Below the pieces are notes generated by a model. That model saw nothing but the letters and a program-made list of their open reading frames with translations, did no database searches and had not been told where the DNA came from. 32,359 nt of DNA from Pseudomonadota bacterium (GTDB taxonomy: Bacteria; Pseudomonadota; Alphaproteobacteria; Rhizobiales; Beijerinckiaceae): NCBI GenBank assembly GCA_023423995.1, contig JAFAEL010000141.1, positions 1-32,359 of the forward strand. Direction: 5' to 3'. The translations under genes and the position numbers were made by a program. This document shows, piece by piece, positions 24,078 to 31,479 of the stretch. The stretch's first letter is position 1. Each line of letters opens with the position of its first letter.

Positions 24078-25112
24078 ATGACCCGCCATTCGACTCCCCC
24101 CGCAAGGGCGCCGGTCGAGACGGGCCACGGCGGTGGCGCGGCTCAGCTCGCCTGCATCGGCTTCGCCGCTGCCGCCCTCGGCGGCTGCAACAGCGTGCAA
24201 TCGGCCCTCCACCCGGCCGGAAACGACGCCGCTCTCCTTCTCTCGCTGACCTCGCTCATGACCTGGGGCGGGACCGCGATCTTCGTCTTCACCATGGCCC
24301 TGCTCGGCCTCGCGATCTGGGTGAGGCCGCGCTGGCTGCGGCGACGGGAAACCGTCGTGGCGCTCGGCATCGTGTTCCCCACGACGGTACTGACCCTTCT
24401 GCTGGCCTACGGCCTCCTCGTCCTGCGGGCCACCAATGCGCCGGCGGCGGGCGAGGCGCTCACCATCGAGGTGACGGGCGAGCAATATTGGTGGCGGGTG
24501 CGCTACCCGGCCGAGGGCGAGCGCCCGGCCTTCGTGACCGCGAACGAGATCCAGGTGCCGGTCGGGCGGCCGGTCCGCCTCGTGCTCGAGGCCGCGGACG
24601 TCATCCATTCCCTCTGGATCCCGAGCTTCGCCGGCAAGATGGACATGATTCCCGGCCGCCGGACCCTGATGCAGTTCACGCCCGAGCGGCCCGGCATCTA
24701 TCGCGGGGTCTGCGCCGAATTCTGCGGCGAGCAGCATGCCCGCATGATGTTCGACGTCGTCGCGCTGCCGCCGGCCGAGTTCGAGGCGTGGCGCGAGGCC
24801 CAGGCCAGGCCCGCCACCGATCCCGGTTCGGACTTCCTGCAACGCGGAAAGGAGCTTTTCGCCCGCAGCGGCTGCGGCTCCTGCCACGCCGTGCGCGGCG
24901 CCGGGTTCACGGGCGAGCTCGGTCCGGACCTCACGCATGTCGGCAGCCGCCGCTCGATCGGGGCGGGCCTCTTCCCGAACAATGTCGGCACGCTCGGCGG
25001 CTGGATCGCGGACGTGCAGGGGCTGAAACCCGGGGCGCGCATGCCCTCCTACGGCTCGCTCTCCGGCGAGGAGCTGCGCGCCCTGGCCGGCTACCTGGAG
25101 CAGCTCAAGTGA
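24078..25112 (+). CDS. ctaC: Cytochrome c oxidase subunit II with fused cytochrome c domain (caa3 type)
   Basis: The 344-residue protein accepts electrons from cytochrome c. It has a lipoprotein-like signal ending near Cys37 (ALGGC), two membrane helices at about 55-82 and 92-115, then the CuA cupredoxin domain. CuA features are 'EVTGEQYWWRVRYP', His177 in 'DVIHSLWIPSFAGKMDMIPG', and 'GVCAEFCGEQHARM' giving Cys212, Cys216, His220 and Met223. A C-terminal cytochrome c domain has CGSCH at 266-270 and a probable axial Met322 in 'GARMPSYGSL'. The fusion defines a caa3-type enzyme. The stop overlaps the subunit I start (GTGA). No strong ribosome binding site is seen at ATG 24078. Confidence 0.95.
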   Translation: MTRHSTPPARAPVETGHGGGAAQLACIGFAAAALGGCNSVQSALHPAGNDAALLLSLTSLMTWGGTAIFVFTMALLGLAIWVRPRWLRRRETVVALGIVFPTTVLTLLLAYGLLVLRATNAPAAGEALTIEVTGEQYWWRVRYPAEGERPAFVTANEIQVPVGRPVRLVLEAADVIHSLWIPSFAGKMDMIPGRRTLMQFTPERPGIYRGVCAEFCGEQHARMMFDVVALPPAEFEAWREAQARPATDPGSDFLQRGKELFARSGCGSCHAVRGAGFTGELGPDLTHVGSRRSIGAGLFPNNVGTLGGWIADVQGLKPGARMPSYGSLSGEELRALAGYLEQLK

Positions 25113-27670
25113 ACGCCCCGCAGCGCCCGGACAGCTTCGAGGCGGCCCCGCCGGGCCTGCCCAACCCGCTCCCGCGGCCGGAGAAGGAGTTCTCGGACCT
25201 CGAGCGCGCCTGGAAGCCGCCGCGCGGCATCGCCTTCCTGACGGAGACGAACAACAACTTCGTCGGCCTCTGGTATGTCGGCACGGCGCTGTTCTTCTTC
25301 ATCGCGGCCGGCATCATGGCGCTGCTCATGCGCGCCCAGCTCGCCCAGCCGGAGAACGCGCTCCTCGGCCACGAGACCTACAACCAGCTCTTCACCATGC
25401 ACGGCACGGTGATGATGTTCCTCTTCGCGGTGCCGGCCGTGGAAGCGGCCTCCGTCTACCTGCTGCCGAACATCCAGGCGGCGCGAGACCTGCCCTTCCC
25501 GCGCCTCTCCGCCTACGCGTTCTGGGCCTATTTCTTCGGCGGCCTGTTCTTCCTGTCGAGCCTGTTCCAGGGCGTGGCGCCAAATACCGGCTGGTTCATG
25601 TACCCGCCGCTCACCTCGACGGAGTTCTCGCCGGGCGTCAATGCCGATTACTGGCTGCTCGGCATCGGCTTCATCGAGATATCGGCCATCGCGGGCGCGA
25701 TCGAGATCATCGTCGGCGTGATGAAGACGCGCGCGGTCGGGATGAGCCTCAACAAGCTCCCCGTCTATTCCTGGGCCATGCTGGTCTTCGCCGTGATGAT
25801 CGTGATCGGCTTTCCGGCCATCATCCTCGGCACGATCCTGCTCGAGCTCGAACGCGCCTTCGACTGGCCGTTCTTCATTGCGGCGCGCGGGGGCGACTCG
25901 CTCCTGTGGCAGCACCTGTTCTGGTTCTTCGGCCACCCGGAGGTCTACATCATCTTCCTGCCCGCCGCCGGGATGGTCTCCATGATCGTGCCGACAGTCG
26001 CCCAGACGCCGCTCGTTGGCTATCGCCTCGTGGTCCTCGCGCTCATCGCGACCGGGTTCCTGTCCTTCGGCCTGTGGGTGCACCACATGTTCACGACGGG
26101 GCTGCCGAAGATGAGCCTCGGCTTCTTCTCGGCGGCCAGCGCCGCCGTGGCGATCCCGTCCGGGATCCAGGTCTTCGCCTGGATCGCCACCATCGCGTCT
26201 GGCCGGATGAAGCTGACGACGCCCGCCCTCTTCATCATCGGCTTCCTGTTCATCTTCACGCTCGGCGGGCTGACGGGCGTGATGGTCGCGGTCGCGCCCT
26301 TCGACTGGGTCGCGCACGACACCTATTTCGTCGTCGCGCATCTCCACTACGTGCTGATCGGCGGGATGGTGTTCCCGCTCTTCTCCGCCCTCTACTACTG
26401 GGTGCCGGTCGCCTCGAAGCGGCCCCTCTCGGAAAGGTGGGGGCGCTGGGTCTTCGGCCTGATGTTCGCGGGCATGAACATCGCCTTCTTCCCCATGCAC
26501 ATCGCCGGCCTCATCGGCATGCCGCGGCGGGTCTATACCTACCAGCCCGGCCTCGGGCTCGACTGGTACAACCTCGTCTCGACGATCGGCGCCTTCATGT
26601 TCGCCGCGGGCGTGGCGCTGTTCCTCATCGACATGCTGCGCAACTTCCGGCCGGGCGGGGAGAATGCCGGCAATGTCTGGCGCGCCCCGACCCTCGAATG
26701 GCTGCCGAACGGCAACTACAACACGCGCTCGGTGCCCTGGATCGCGAGCCGCGATCCGCTCTGGGACCAGCCTAACCTGCCGAAGGAGGTCGAGGAGGGC
26801 CGCTGGTACATGCCCGGCACCGTGACGGGGCGGCGCGAGGCGCTCGTCACGAGCCCCATCGAGGCGCGGCCGCAATACATCCTCATCGTGCCGGGCCCCG
26901 GCTGGGCCCATGTCCTGGCCGCCGCCTTCACGGCCGCCTTCTTCGCGCTTCTCACCGTCAAGGCGAACTACCTGGCCCTCGCCTGCGGGATCGCCGGCAT
27001 CGGCTGCGTGATGTGGTGGCTCTGGCAGCTCGATCCGGGGCCCATCGTGCCTCCGGCCGATATCGGCGGCGGCGTGACCCTGCCCGTCTACGCGACCGGG
27101 CCGAGCAGCCATTCCTGGTGGGCGATGGCCGTGCTCATGGTCGTGTGCGGCATGATCTATACCTGCCTCGTCTTCTCCTACCTGTTCCTCTGGCTCGTGA
27201 ACCCGACCGCCTGGCCGCCCGCCGGGGTATCGCTGGCGCCGGGCTGGGCCGGGCTGGCCGGCATCGGCCTCTACGCTCTGTCATCCCTGCTGATGTGGCT
27301 CGCCTATCGCCGGCTCGGCGGGCCGGACCATCGGCCCCTCATCGTGCCCGTCCTCGTTGCGGCGGCGCTCGTCCCCGCTCTCGCGGCGGGCGCCCTCGGC
27401 CTCTGGGCCGAGCTGTCCGTGGGGCTCGACCCGAAGGGCTCCGCCTATGGCGCCGCCGTCACAACCATGCTGGCGATGCAGCTCCTCTTCGTCGGCATTG
27501 TCGTGCTCATGGCGGGCTTCACGCTCGCCCGCTGGTGGGCCGGCAAGATCGATCGGGTGCGCCGGTCGATCTTCGATAACGTGACGCTGTTCTGGCACTA
27601 CACCACGGGCCAGGGCATCGTAGCGCTGACCGTGATTCACGGCTTCCCTCGCCTCGCAGGAGGCCTGTGA
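25109..27670 (+). CDS. ctaD: Fused cytochrome c oxidase subunits I and III
   Basis: The 853-residue protein joins subunit I (residues about 1-570) to a subunit III-like part (about 590-853). Metal ligands are all present: His98 (haem a), His276 with Glu278 and Tyr280 in 'FGHPEVYIIF', His325-His326 (CuB), His411 (haem a3) and His413 (haem a) in 'HLHYVL'. The D-channel entry Asp127 is present ('AARDLPFPRL'). Two proton-path residues are altered: 'AIPSGIQVFAW' has Gln354 where A-type oxidases have the K-channel lysine, and 'PRLSAYAFW' has Ser134-Ala135 in place of the usual Asn-Asn. The start is GTG 25109, with GGAG 8 nt upstream, overlapping the ctaC stop. A longer upstream frame over ctaC is spurious. 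Confidence 0.95.
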   Translation: MNAPQRPDSFEAAPPGLPNPLPRPEKEFSDLERAWKPPRGIAFLTETNNNFVGLWYVGTALFFFIAAGIMALLMRAQLAQPENALLGHETYNQLFTMHGTVMMFLFAVPAVEAASVYLLPNIQAARDLPFPRLSAYAFWAYFFGGLFFLSSLFQGVAPNTGWFMYPPLTSTEFSPGVNADYWLLGIGFIEISAIAGAIEIIVGVMKTRAVGMSLNKLPVYSWAMLVFAVMIVIGFPAIILGTILLELERAFDWPFFIAARGGDSLLWQHLFWFFGHPEVYIIFLPAAGMVSMIVPTVAQTPLVGYRLVVLALIATGFLSFGLWVHHMFTTGLPKMSLGFFSAASAAVAIPSGIQVFAWIATIASGRMKLTTPALFIIGFLFIFTLGGLTGVMVAVAPFDWVAHDTYFVVAHLHYVLIGGMVFPLFSALYYWVPVASKRPLSERWGRWVFGLMFAGMNIAFFPMHIAGLIGMPRRVYTYQPGLGLDWYNLVSTIGAFMFAAGVALFLIDMLRNFRPGGENAGNVWRAPTLEWLPNGNYNTRSVPWIASRDPLWDQPNLPKEVEEGRWYMPGTVTGRREALVTSPIEARPQYILIVPGPGWAHVLAAAFTAAFFALLTVKANYLALACGIAGIGCVMWWLWQLDPGPIVPPADIGGGVTLPVYATGPSSHSWWAMAVLMVVCGMIYTCLVFSYLFLWLVNPTAWPPAGVSLAPGWAGLAGIGLYALSSLLMWLAYRRLGGPDHRPLIVPVLVAAALVPALAAGALGLWAELSVGLDPKGSAYGAAVTTMLAMQLLFVGIVVLMAGFTLARWWAGKIDRVRRSIFDNVTLFWHYTTGQGIVALTVIHGFPRLAGGL

Positions 27671-27671
27671 G

Positions 27672-28025
27672 GTGGAGCGCCACCGGCCCACGCTACGCCT
27701 CCTGGAGACCACGGGCGGGTTCCTGGCCTGGGGCGCCCAGTTCACGATCGTCTACATGGCCGTCTCGGTCGCCTGCTCCCGCGGCTGGGGCGGCCAAAAG
27801 CTTCTCGGATTGCCCGCCCTTCCGGCCTTGATCGTGCTCGCGACCCTCGCAGCCCTCGCGGCCGCGGCCGCCCTGCTCCTCCTCGGCCTCAAGCGCCGAA
27901 AGGGCTCGGGACTCACGGCGAGCCAGGACTTCCTGAACAACGTCACGATCCTGGTAAGCGCGCTCTCGCTGGTGGCGATCGTCTACAACGCGCTCCCGGG
28001 CCTCCTGCTGCCGAGCTGTTCCTAA
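27672..28025 (+). CDS. Small membrane protein of the caa3 oxidase operon
   Basis: This 117-residue protein has three hydrophobic segments ('FLAWGAQFTIVYMAVSVAC', 'ALIVLATLAALAAAAALLLL' and 'VTILVSALSLVAIVYNALPG') and ends 'PGLLLPSCS'. GTG 27672 follows the ctaD stop by one base and has AGGAGG 8 nt upstream, so it belongs to the oxidase operon and may be a small accessory or subunit IV-like component. I do not recognise a named family. Its last nine codons reappear, with only synonymous changes, at 29144-29173 beyond the PIN-like gene. Confidence 0.8.
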   Translation: MERHRPTLRLLETTGGFLAWGAQFTIVYMAVSVACSRGWGGQKLLGLPALPALIVLATLAALAAAAALLLLGLKRRKGSGLTASQDFLNNVTILVSALSLVAIVYNALPGLLLPSCS

Positions 28026-28118
28026 GCCAACCGGTGGTCGACGTTAGGCCGACGAAATGGCCACTCGGGAATGCGTGGGGACCTGGACGCAAAGGCTACC
28101 ATAGTAGATAGCGTCGTG

Positions 28119-29051
28119 ATGGCCCGCCTAGTCTATCTCGACCAGAACGCGTGGGTGATGCTCTCACGAGGAGCTTGGGACAGGAAACGCTATCCAAAAG
28201 AACATACAGCTTTAACGAAGGTGATAGAGAGCGTTCGCACCAACTCGATAATTGTACCACTAAGTTCAACAAACATTTACGAAACAGCTAAGATCAACAA
28301 CCCTGATAGGCGCATCAATCTGTCGCGTGTGCAGGCGCTGATCAGCGGCGGCATTGTATTCAGAGGCCGCCGGCGGATACTAGATGAACAACTGACGGCA
28401 CTTCTCGCCACAAAGGCTTCTCTCTCCCGCATTGAACCACCTCACCAATGGTTTCTGTCCAATTTGTGGTTCGAAGCTGCGGGCGATTACTCTCCTCAGG
28501 GCTTTGGATTCAAGATCCCAGATCATGTGCTCGATCTGGTTCGGCGACATCCGGCTCAGGCCCTGTTCGACTATCTCGCCTTCGGCAACGAAGGCAGACG
28601 GCTCGAGGCGGTGCGCCGCTTCAGTGCGAGTTCGTCGGAACTTATGGCGCGTATCGAAGGCAATCGGGCCATCGTATCTGCCGAGCCTATCGCGATGAGA
28701 AGGCGGGCCTATGGTGCGAGGCTGATTGTCGACGAGCTTGACTTCATCCTCTCCACGGGCAGGCGCCTTGGCTTGAATTGGACGAGCGTTTCCGACCTCG
28801 ACGCCTCGCTCGTGCGCAACATCATCGCCAACGTACCTATCCTCAACGTCGAGCGCGAGCTTGTTGTGCGTCTGGAGAGCCAACCGAGAGGCATCACGGA
28901 GAACGACCTCCGCGACATGATCGCGTTTACGACGGTGCTGCCGCTCGCAGACGTTGTAGTCGCCGAGAAGCCATTTGTGAGCCTTGCCCGGCAGGCCCGG
29001 CTCGGCGAGCGCTACGGCACCACGATGCTCACCTCGCTTTTTGATCTCTGA
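28119..29051 (+). CDS. PIN-like domain protein, probable horizontally acquired nuclease
   Basis: The 310-residue protein is not one I can name, but its ends look like a PIN-type nuclease. Strand 1 is 'ARLVYLDQNAW' (Asp8). A second acidic residue is Glu55 in 'VPLSSTNIYETAKI'. The C-terminal block is 'ENDLRDMIAF' (Asp263, Asp266) followed by 'LPLADVVVAEKPF' (Asp278). This spacing is that of the PIN acidic quartet with a long helical insert between the halves. No signal or membrane segment is present. The first third of the gene is far richer in A+T than its neighbours. ATG 28119 puts the PIN strand at the N-terminus; ATG 28071 would add 16 unlikely residues, and neither has a good ribosome binding site. 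No antitoxin gene is visible beside it. Confidence 0.7.
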   Translation: MARLVYLDQNAWVMLSRGAWDRKRYPKEHTALTKVIESVRTNSIIVPLSSTNIYETAKINNPDRRINLSRVQALISGGIVFRGRRRILDEQLTALLATKASLSRIEPPHQWFLSNLWFEAAGDYSPQGFGFKIPDHVLDLVRRHPAQALFDYLAFGNEGRRLEAVRRFSASSSELMARIEGNRAIVSAEPIAMRRRAYGARLIVDELDFILSTGRRLGLNWTSVSDLDASLVRNIIANVPILNVERELVVRLESQPRGITENDLRDMIAFTTVLPLADVVVAEKPFVSLARQARLGERYGTTMLTSLFDL

Positions 29052-29074
29052 CTGATTTGTGGCGGCTCACCCCC

Positions 29075-29173
29075 ATGCATGTGTCGAGCTTACCTTGCCT
29101 GAGCCTCCTCGCTCTCGTGCCGCTCAATATGGAAGGCGGCTTCCCCGGCCTCCTGCTGCCCAGTTGCTCCTGA
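29075..29173 (+). pseudogene. 3' remnant of a small oxidase-operon membrane protein gene
   Basis: The frame ending at TGA 29171-29173 reads 'LSLLALVPLNMEGGFPGLLL' and then 'PSCS'. The intact gene at 27672-28025 ends 'LSLVAIVYNALPGLLLPSCS'. The last nine residues (PGLLLPSCS) are identical. Over these codons plus the stop, 25 of 30 bases match and all five differences are synonymous. Homology fades upstream, and there is no start with a ribosome binding site. It appears to be the end of a second copy or allele of the gene, left on the far side of the PIN-like gene. Confidence 0.7.
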
Positions 29174-29189
29174 CGGAGGCGCCGCTTGA

Positions 29190-29250
29190 CCTTCCAGCGG
29201 TGGGAAGCGGCAGGGTCCCGCCATCCCGGCTTCGAAGCCGGCCTGGAAGG
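29190..29250 (+). promoter_or_regulatory. Predicted three-way-junction RNA leader that masks the DUF305 ribosome binding site
   Basis: CCTTCCAG (29190-29197) pairs perfectly with CTGGAAGG (29243-29250), enclosing two hairpins: GGTGGGA (29199-29205) with TCCCGCC (29216-29222, one G-U pair, 10-nt loop) and CCGGCT (29226-29231) with AGCCGG (29236-29241) around a TCGA tetraloop. Junction linkers are only 1, 3 and 1 nt. The 3' arm of the closing stem contains GGAAGG, the Shine-Dalgarno of the DUF305 gene, 6 nt before its ATG. The fold would block translation unless opened, as in a riboswitch or thermosensor. It matches no class I know. Pairing is seen; function is inferred. Confidence 0.55.
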
Positions 29251-29256
29251 ACCAAG

Positions 29257-29883
29257 ATGAAGACCGTTACCCTCCTGGCAGCCGCCCTCGCGCTCGCCGC
29301 CGCGAGTTCCGCCTCCGCGCAGCATGCCGGGCATGGCGGCCATGCCCATCACGGCGAACAGGCCGGCTCGGCGAGCCACACCGGCCATGCGACCCGTGGT
29401 GGCGGCAAGCAGGATGGCGGCGCGAAGGGTCATGGCGGGAAGGCGCAGGCCAAGCCCACCCGCGCCGGCGCGTCGCGTGCGAAGCTGAAGGCCGCCGCCG
29501 AGACCGCGTCGACCCGCGAGTTCAAGGAGGCTCACGCCCGCATGATGAGCGGCATGGACCAGCCCTTCACGGGAGACGCCGACATCGATTTCCGCGTCCA
29601 CATGATCCCCCACCACCAGGGCGCGATCGACATGGCCCGGGTGGCGATGCGGCATGCCAAGGATCCCTGGACGCGCCAGCTCGCGGAGGCCGTGATCGTG
29701 GAGCAGCAGCGGGAGATCGCCGAAATGCAGGCCTGGCTCGCAAATCGCGGCGTCGCGGCGCCTGCCGGCAGCCAGCCGCGCCACATCATGGGCTCCGACG
29801 CCTACCGGACCCTCCACGAGGAAGCCGGCACGCGCGGCGAGGCGCGCGGTCAGTCCTGGGCGCCGGGCTCGGGCATTCGGTAG
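29257..29883 (+). CDS. Exported histidine-rich DUF305 protein
   Basis: The 208-residue protein has a Sec signal 'MKTVTLLAAALALAAASSAS' with cleavage near Ala21. A disordered linker of about residues 23-70 carries eight histidines (His23, 26, 29, 31, 32, 41, 44, 59) with Gly and Lys. The DUF305 helical domain has 'FKEAHARMMSGMDQPF', 'DFRVHMIPHHQGAIDMARVA' (His115, His119, His120) and 'IVEQQREIAEMQAWLANRG'. DUF305 proteins are ferritin-like exported proteins, often near copper genes, with no settled function. Metal binding is likely from the histidines. Given the copper-requiring oxidase next door, periplasmic copper handling is a reasonable guess. ATG 29257 has GGAAGG 6 nt upstream. Confidence 0.88.
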   Translation: MKTVTLLAAALALAAASSASAQHAGHGGHAHHGEQAGSASHTGHATRGGGKQDGGAKGHGGKAQAKPTRAGASRAKLKAAAETASTREFKEAHARMMSGMDQPFTGDADIDFRVHMIPHHQGAIDMARVAMRHAKDPWTRQLAEAVIVEQQREIAEMQAWLANRGVAAPAGSQPRHIMGSDAYRTLHEEAGTRGEARGQSWAPGSGIR

Positions 29884-30279
29884 GATTGCAGGTCGCGACG
29901 GGTGGTGTCGACCGGCAGGGTCGGCTTCAGCCCGTTGCGGCCTCTCCGTGTCTCATCAAACTCGGGCGAGCTCCGCGCTGCTCAGCGCATCAGGGTAACG
30001 CCTTGAGCTCCTTGCGGGCTGCGCCGACGCTGCCGCGTCGATGATCCGGCGCGCCAGTCGCCCCGAACGCAAATGCAGGGAAAGGCTCCGCCAGAAGCGG
30101 CCGTGGACCAACCCCGTGCTCGCGGCGTTACGTCGACGGGCTTGGGACATGCGTGCAGGCCCTTACTTGAAAGCGGGTGCGGGGCACGCGAGGGAGGCTG
30201 CGAGACTGCAACGCCGCGCCGCTCGCGACCCAAAAATCCTCGAGACTTTCGAGGGTAGCGCCCGCCCGAGAATGCCGCC
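29884..30279. other. Intergenic region of 396 bp, no convincing gene
   Basis: Short open frames occur on both strands (+ 30041-30283 and - 29956-30150), but both are Arg/Ala-rich, lack a ribosome binding site and resemble nothing known. The only structure noted is the inverted repeat at 30238-30254 ahead of gltS. The region must hold the gltS promoter and the end of the DUF305 transcript, though neither is clear. Confidence 0.6.
30238..30254 (+). promoter_or_regulatory. Inverted repeat upstream of gltS
   Basis: CCTCGA (30238-30243) pairs with TCGAGG (30249-30254) around GACTT, 25 bp ahead of the gltS start, next to an A-rich patch (CAAAAAT). It could be an operator or a leader hairpin. The evidence is symmetry and position only. 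Confidence 0.35.
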
Positions 30280-31479
30280 TTGATCCGGATCGACGCCTTC
30301 CTGTCCTTCAACCTCGCCGTTGTGCTGCTCCTCTGCGGCAAGGCGCTCGTCATGAAGCTGCCGCTCCTGCGGCGGTACTCGATCCCCGAGCCGGTCGCGG
30401 GCGGGATTCTGTGTGCGGTGGTCGTCGGCCTCATCTACACCCTCTCGGGGGCGAAGATCCTGTTCAGCCTGGGGGTCCGGGACTTTCTGCTCCTCATCTT
30501 CTTCGGAGGGATCGGGCTCAACTCGGATATCCGCTCCTTGCTGCGTGGCGGAAAGCCCCTCGGCATCCTCGTTCTGCTCGCGACCGTCTTCATTCTCGCG
30601 CAGAACCTGACCGGGATGGGCGTTGCCTCGCTGTTCGGGCTCGACCCCAAGGCCGGGCTCATGGCCGGCTCCATCTCGCTGACGGGAGGGGTGGGAACGA
30701 CCCTGGCCTGGGCGCCGATCTTCGTGCGGGACCACGGGATCGCCAACGCGCTCGAGATCGGGGTGGCGGCCAACACGGTCGGTCTCGTCGCCGCCTGCGT
30801 CATCGGCGGTCCGATCGCAGCCTTCCTCATCAAGCGCCGCCACCTGAAATCGGCAAGCGATGCGGCGCTGGAGATCGGAGCGCCGAACGCGCGACGGTAC
30901 GTGCCGCTGGACTACATCTCCGTGCTCTGGGCCGTTCTGGCGCTCAATCTCACCCTGATGCTGGGCGTGGGGCTCCACCGCCTCATCGAGGCGACTGGCG
31001 TGACCCTGCCGACTTTCGTGAGCTGCCTGCTGGCAGGTATCCTGCTGCGGAACCTCACCCCGATTGCGGTCGGCCAGGCCCTCAATCGCGCCTGGCCCGG
31101 CATTGGCCAGGGGCTTGCCCTGCTCTCGGACCTCGCGCTCGGCATCTTCCTGACCATGGCCCTGATGGGCCTGCAGCTCTGGGAACTGCACGGCGCCTTC
31201 CTGTTCATCGCCACCGTGCTTGCGCTGCAGGTCGGCCTCACGATCGCCTACGTGCTTCTGGTCGTGTTTCCGGCCATGGGCCGCGACTACGAGGCCGCGG
31301 TGGTCTCGGCGGGTTTCGGCGGCATCACGCTGGGCTCGACGGCGACGGCTATCGCCAACATGGCAGCGGTGACTCAGCAATACGGTCCCGCACCCCGCGC
31401 CTTCATCATCGTTCCGCTCGTCTGCGGCTTCTTCATCGACATCATCAACGCGTTCATCGTTTCGGCTTTCCTGAGCTGA
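30280..31479 (+). CDS. gltS: Sodium/glutamate symporter GltS
   Basis: The 399-residue inner-membrane protein imports glutamate with sodium. It follows E. coli GltS along its length: 'LLRRYSIPEPVAGGILCAVV', 'LLLIFFGGIGLNSDIRSLLR', 'MGVASLFGLDPKAGLMAGSI', the inverted-repeat motif 'SLTGGVGTTLAWAPIF', 'ALMGLQLWEL', 'AAVVSAGFGGITLGSTATAI', 'ANMAAVTQQYGPAPRAFIIV' and 'PLVCGFFIDIINAFIVSAFL'. About ten to twelve membrane segments are present. The start is TTG 30280; the nearby ATG 30272 is out of frame and closes at once. The ribosome binding site is weak. The last 26 bp overlap the end of the convergent actF-like gene. Confidence 0.93.
   Translation: MIRIDAFLSFNLAVVLLLCGKALVMKLPLLRRYSIPEPVAGGILCAVVVGLIYTLSGAKILFSLGVRDFLLLIFFGGIGLNSDIRSLLRGGKPLGILVLLATVFILAQNLTGMGVASLFGLDPKAGLMAGSISLTGGVGTTLAWAPIFVRDHGIANALEIGVAANTVGLVAACVIGGPIAAFLIKRRHLKSASDAALEIGAPNARRYVPLDYISVLWAVLALNLTLMLGVGLHRLIEATGVTLPTFVSCLLAGILLRNLTPIAVGQALNRAWPGIGQGLALLSDLALGIFLTMALMGLQLWELHGAFLFIATVLALQVGLTIAYVLLVVFPAMGRDYEAAVVSAGFGGITLGSTATAIANMAAVTQQYGPAPRAFIIVPLVCGFFIDIINAFIVSAFLS

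Noticed and set aside
23429..25108. Long open frame upstream of and continuous with the subunit I gene, giving a 1413-residue protein
   Set aside because: The first 560 residues are Arg/Ala-rich and antisense or out of frame to ctaG and ctaC. Homology starts exactly at GTG 25109, which has a ribosome binding site.
28071..28118. Upstream ATG for the PIN-like gene adding 16 residues
   Set aside because: The PIN first strand needs to be at the N-terminus, and the added residues have no support and no ribosome binding site.
27996..29173. The repeated gene end flanking the PIN-like gene as a target-site duplication of a transposon
   Set aside because: The two copies differ at five positions, all synonymous. 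No transposase or terminal inverted repeats are present, so an old coding duplication or recombination is more likely.
29956..30150. Minus-strand frame of 64 codons that looks slightly like a DUF1127 protein near its end
   Set aside because: The DUF1127 core residues are not in register, there is no ribosome binding site, and the composition is that of random GC-rich sequence.
30041..30283. Plus-strand frame of 80 codons before gltS
   Set aside because: It is Arg-rich without motif or ribosome binding site and runs into the gltS start.
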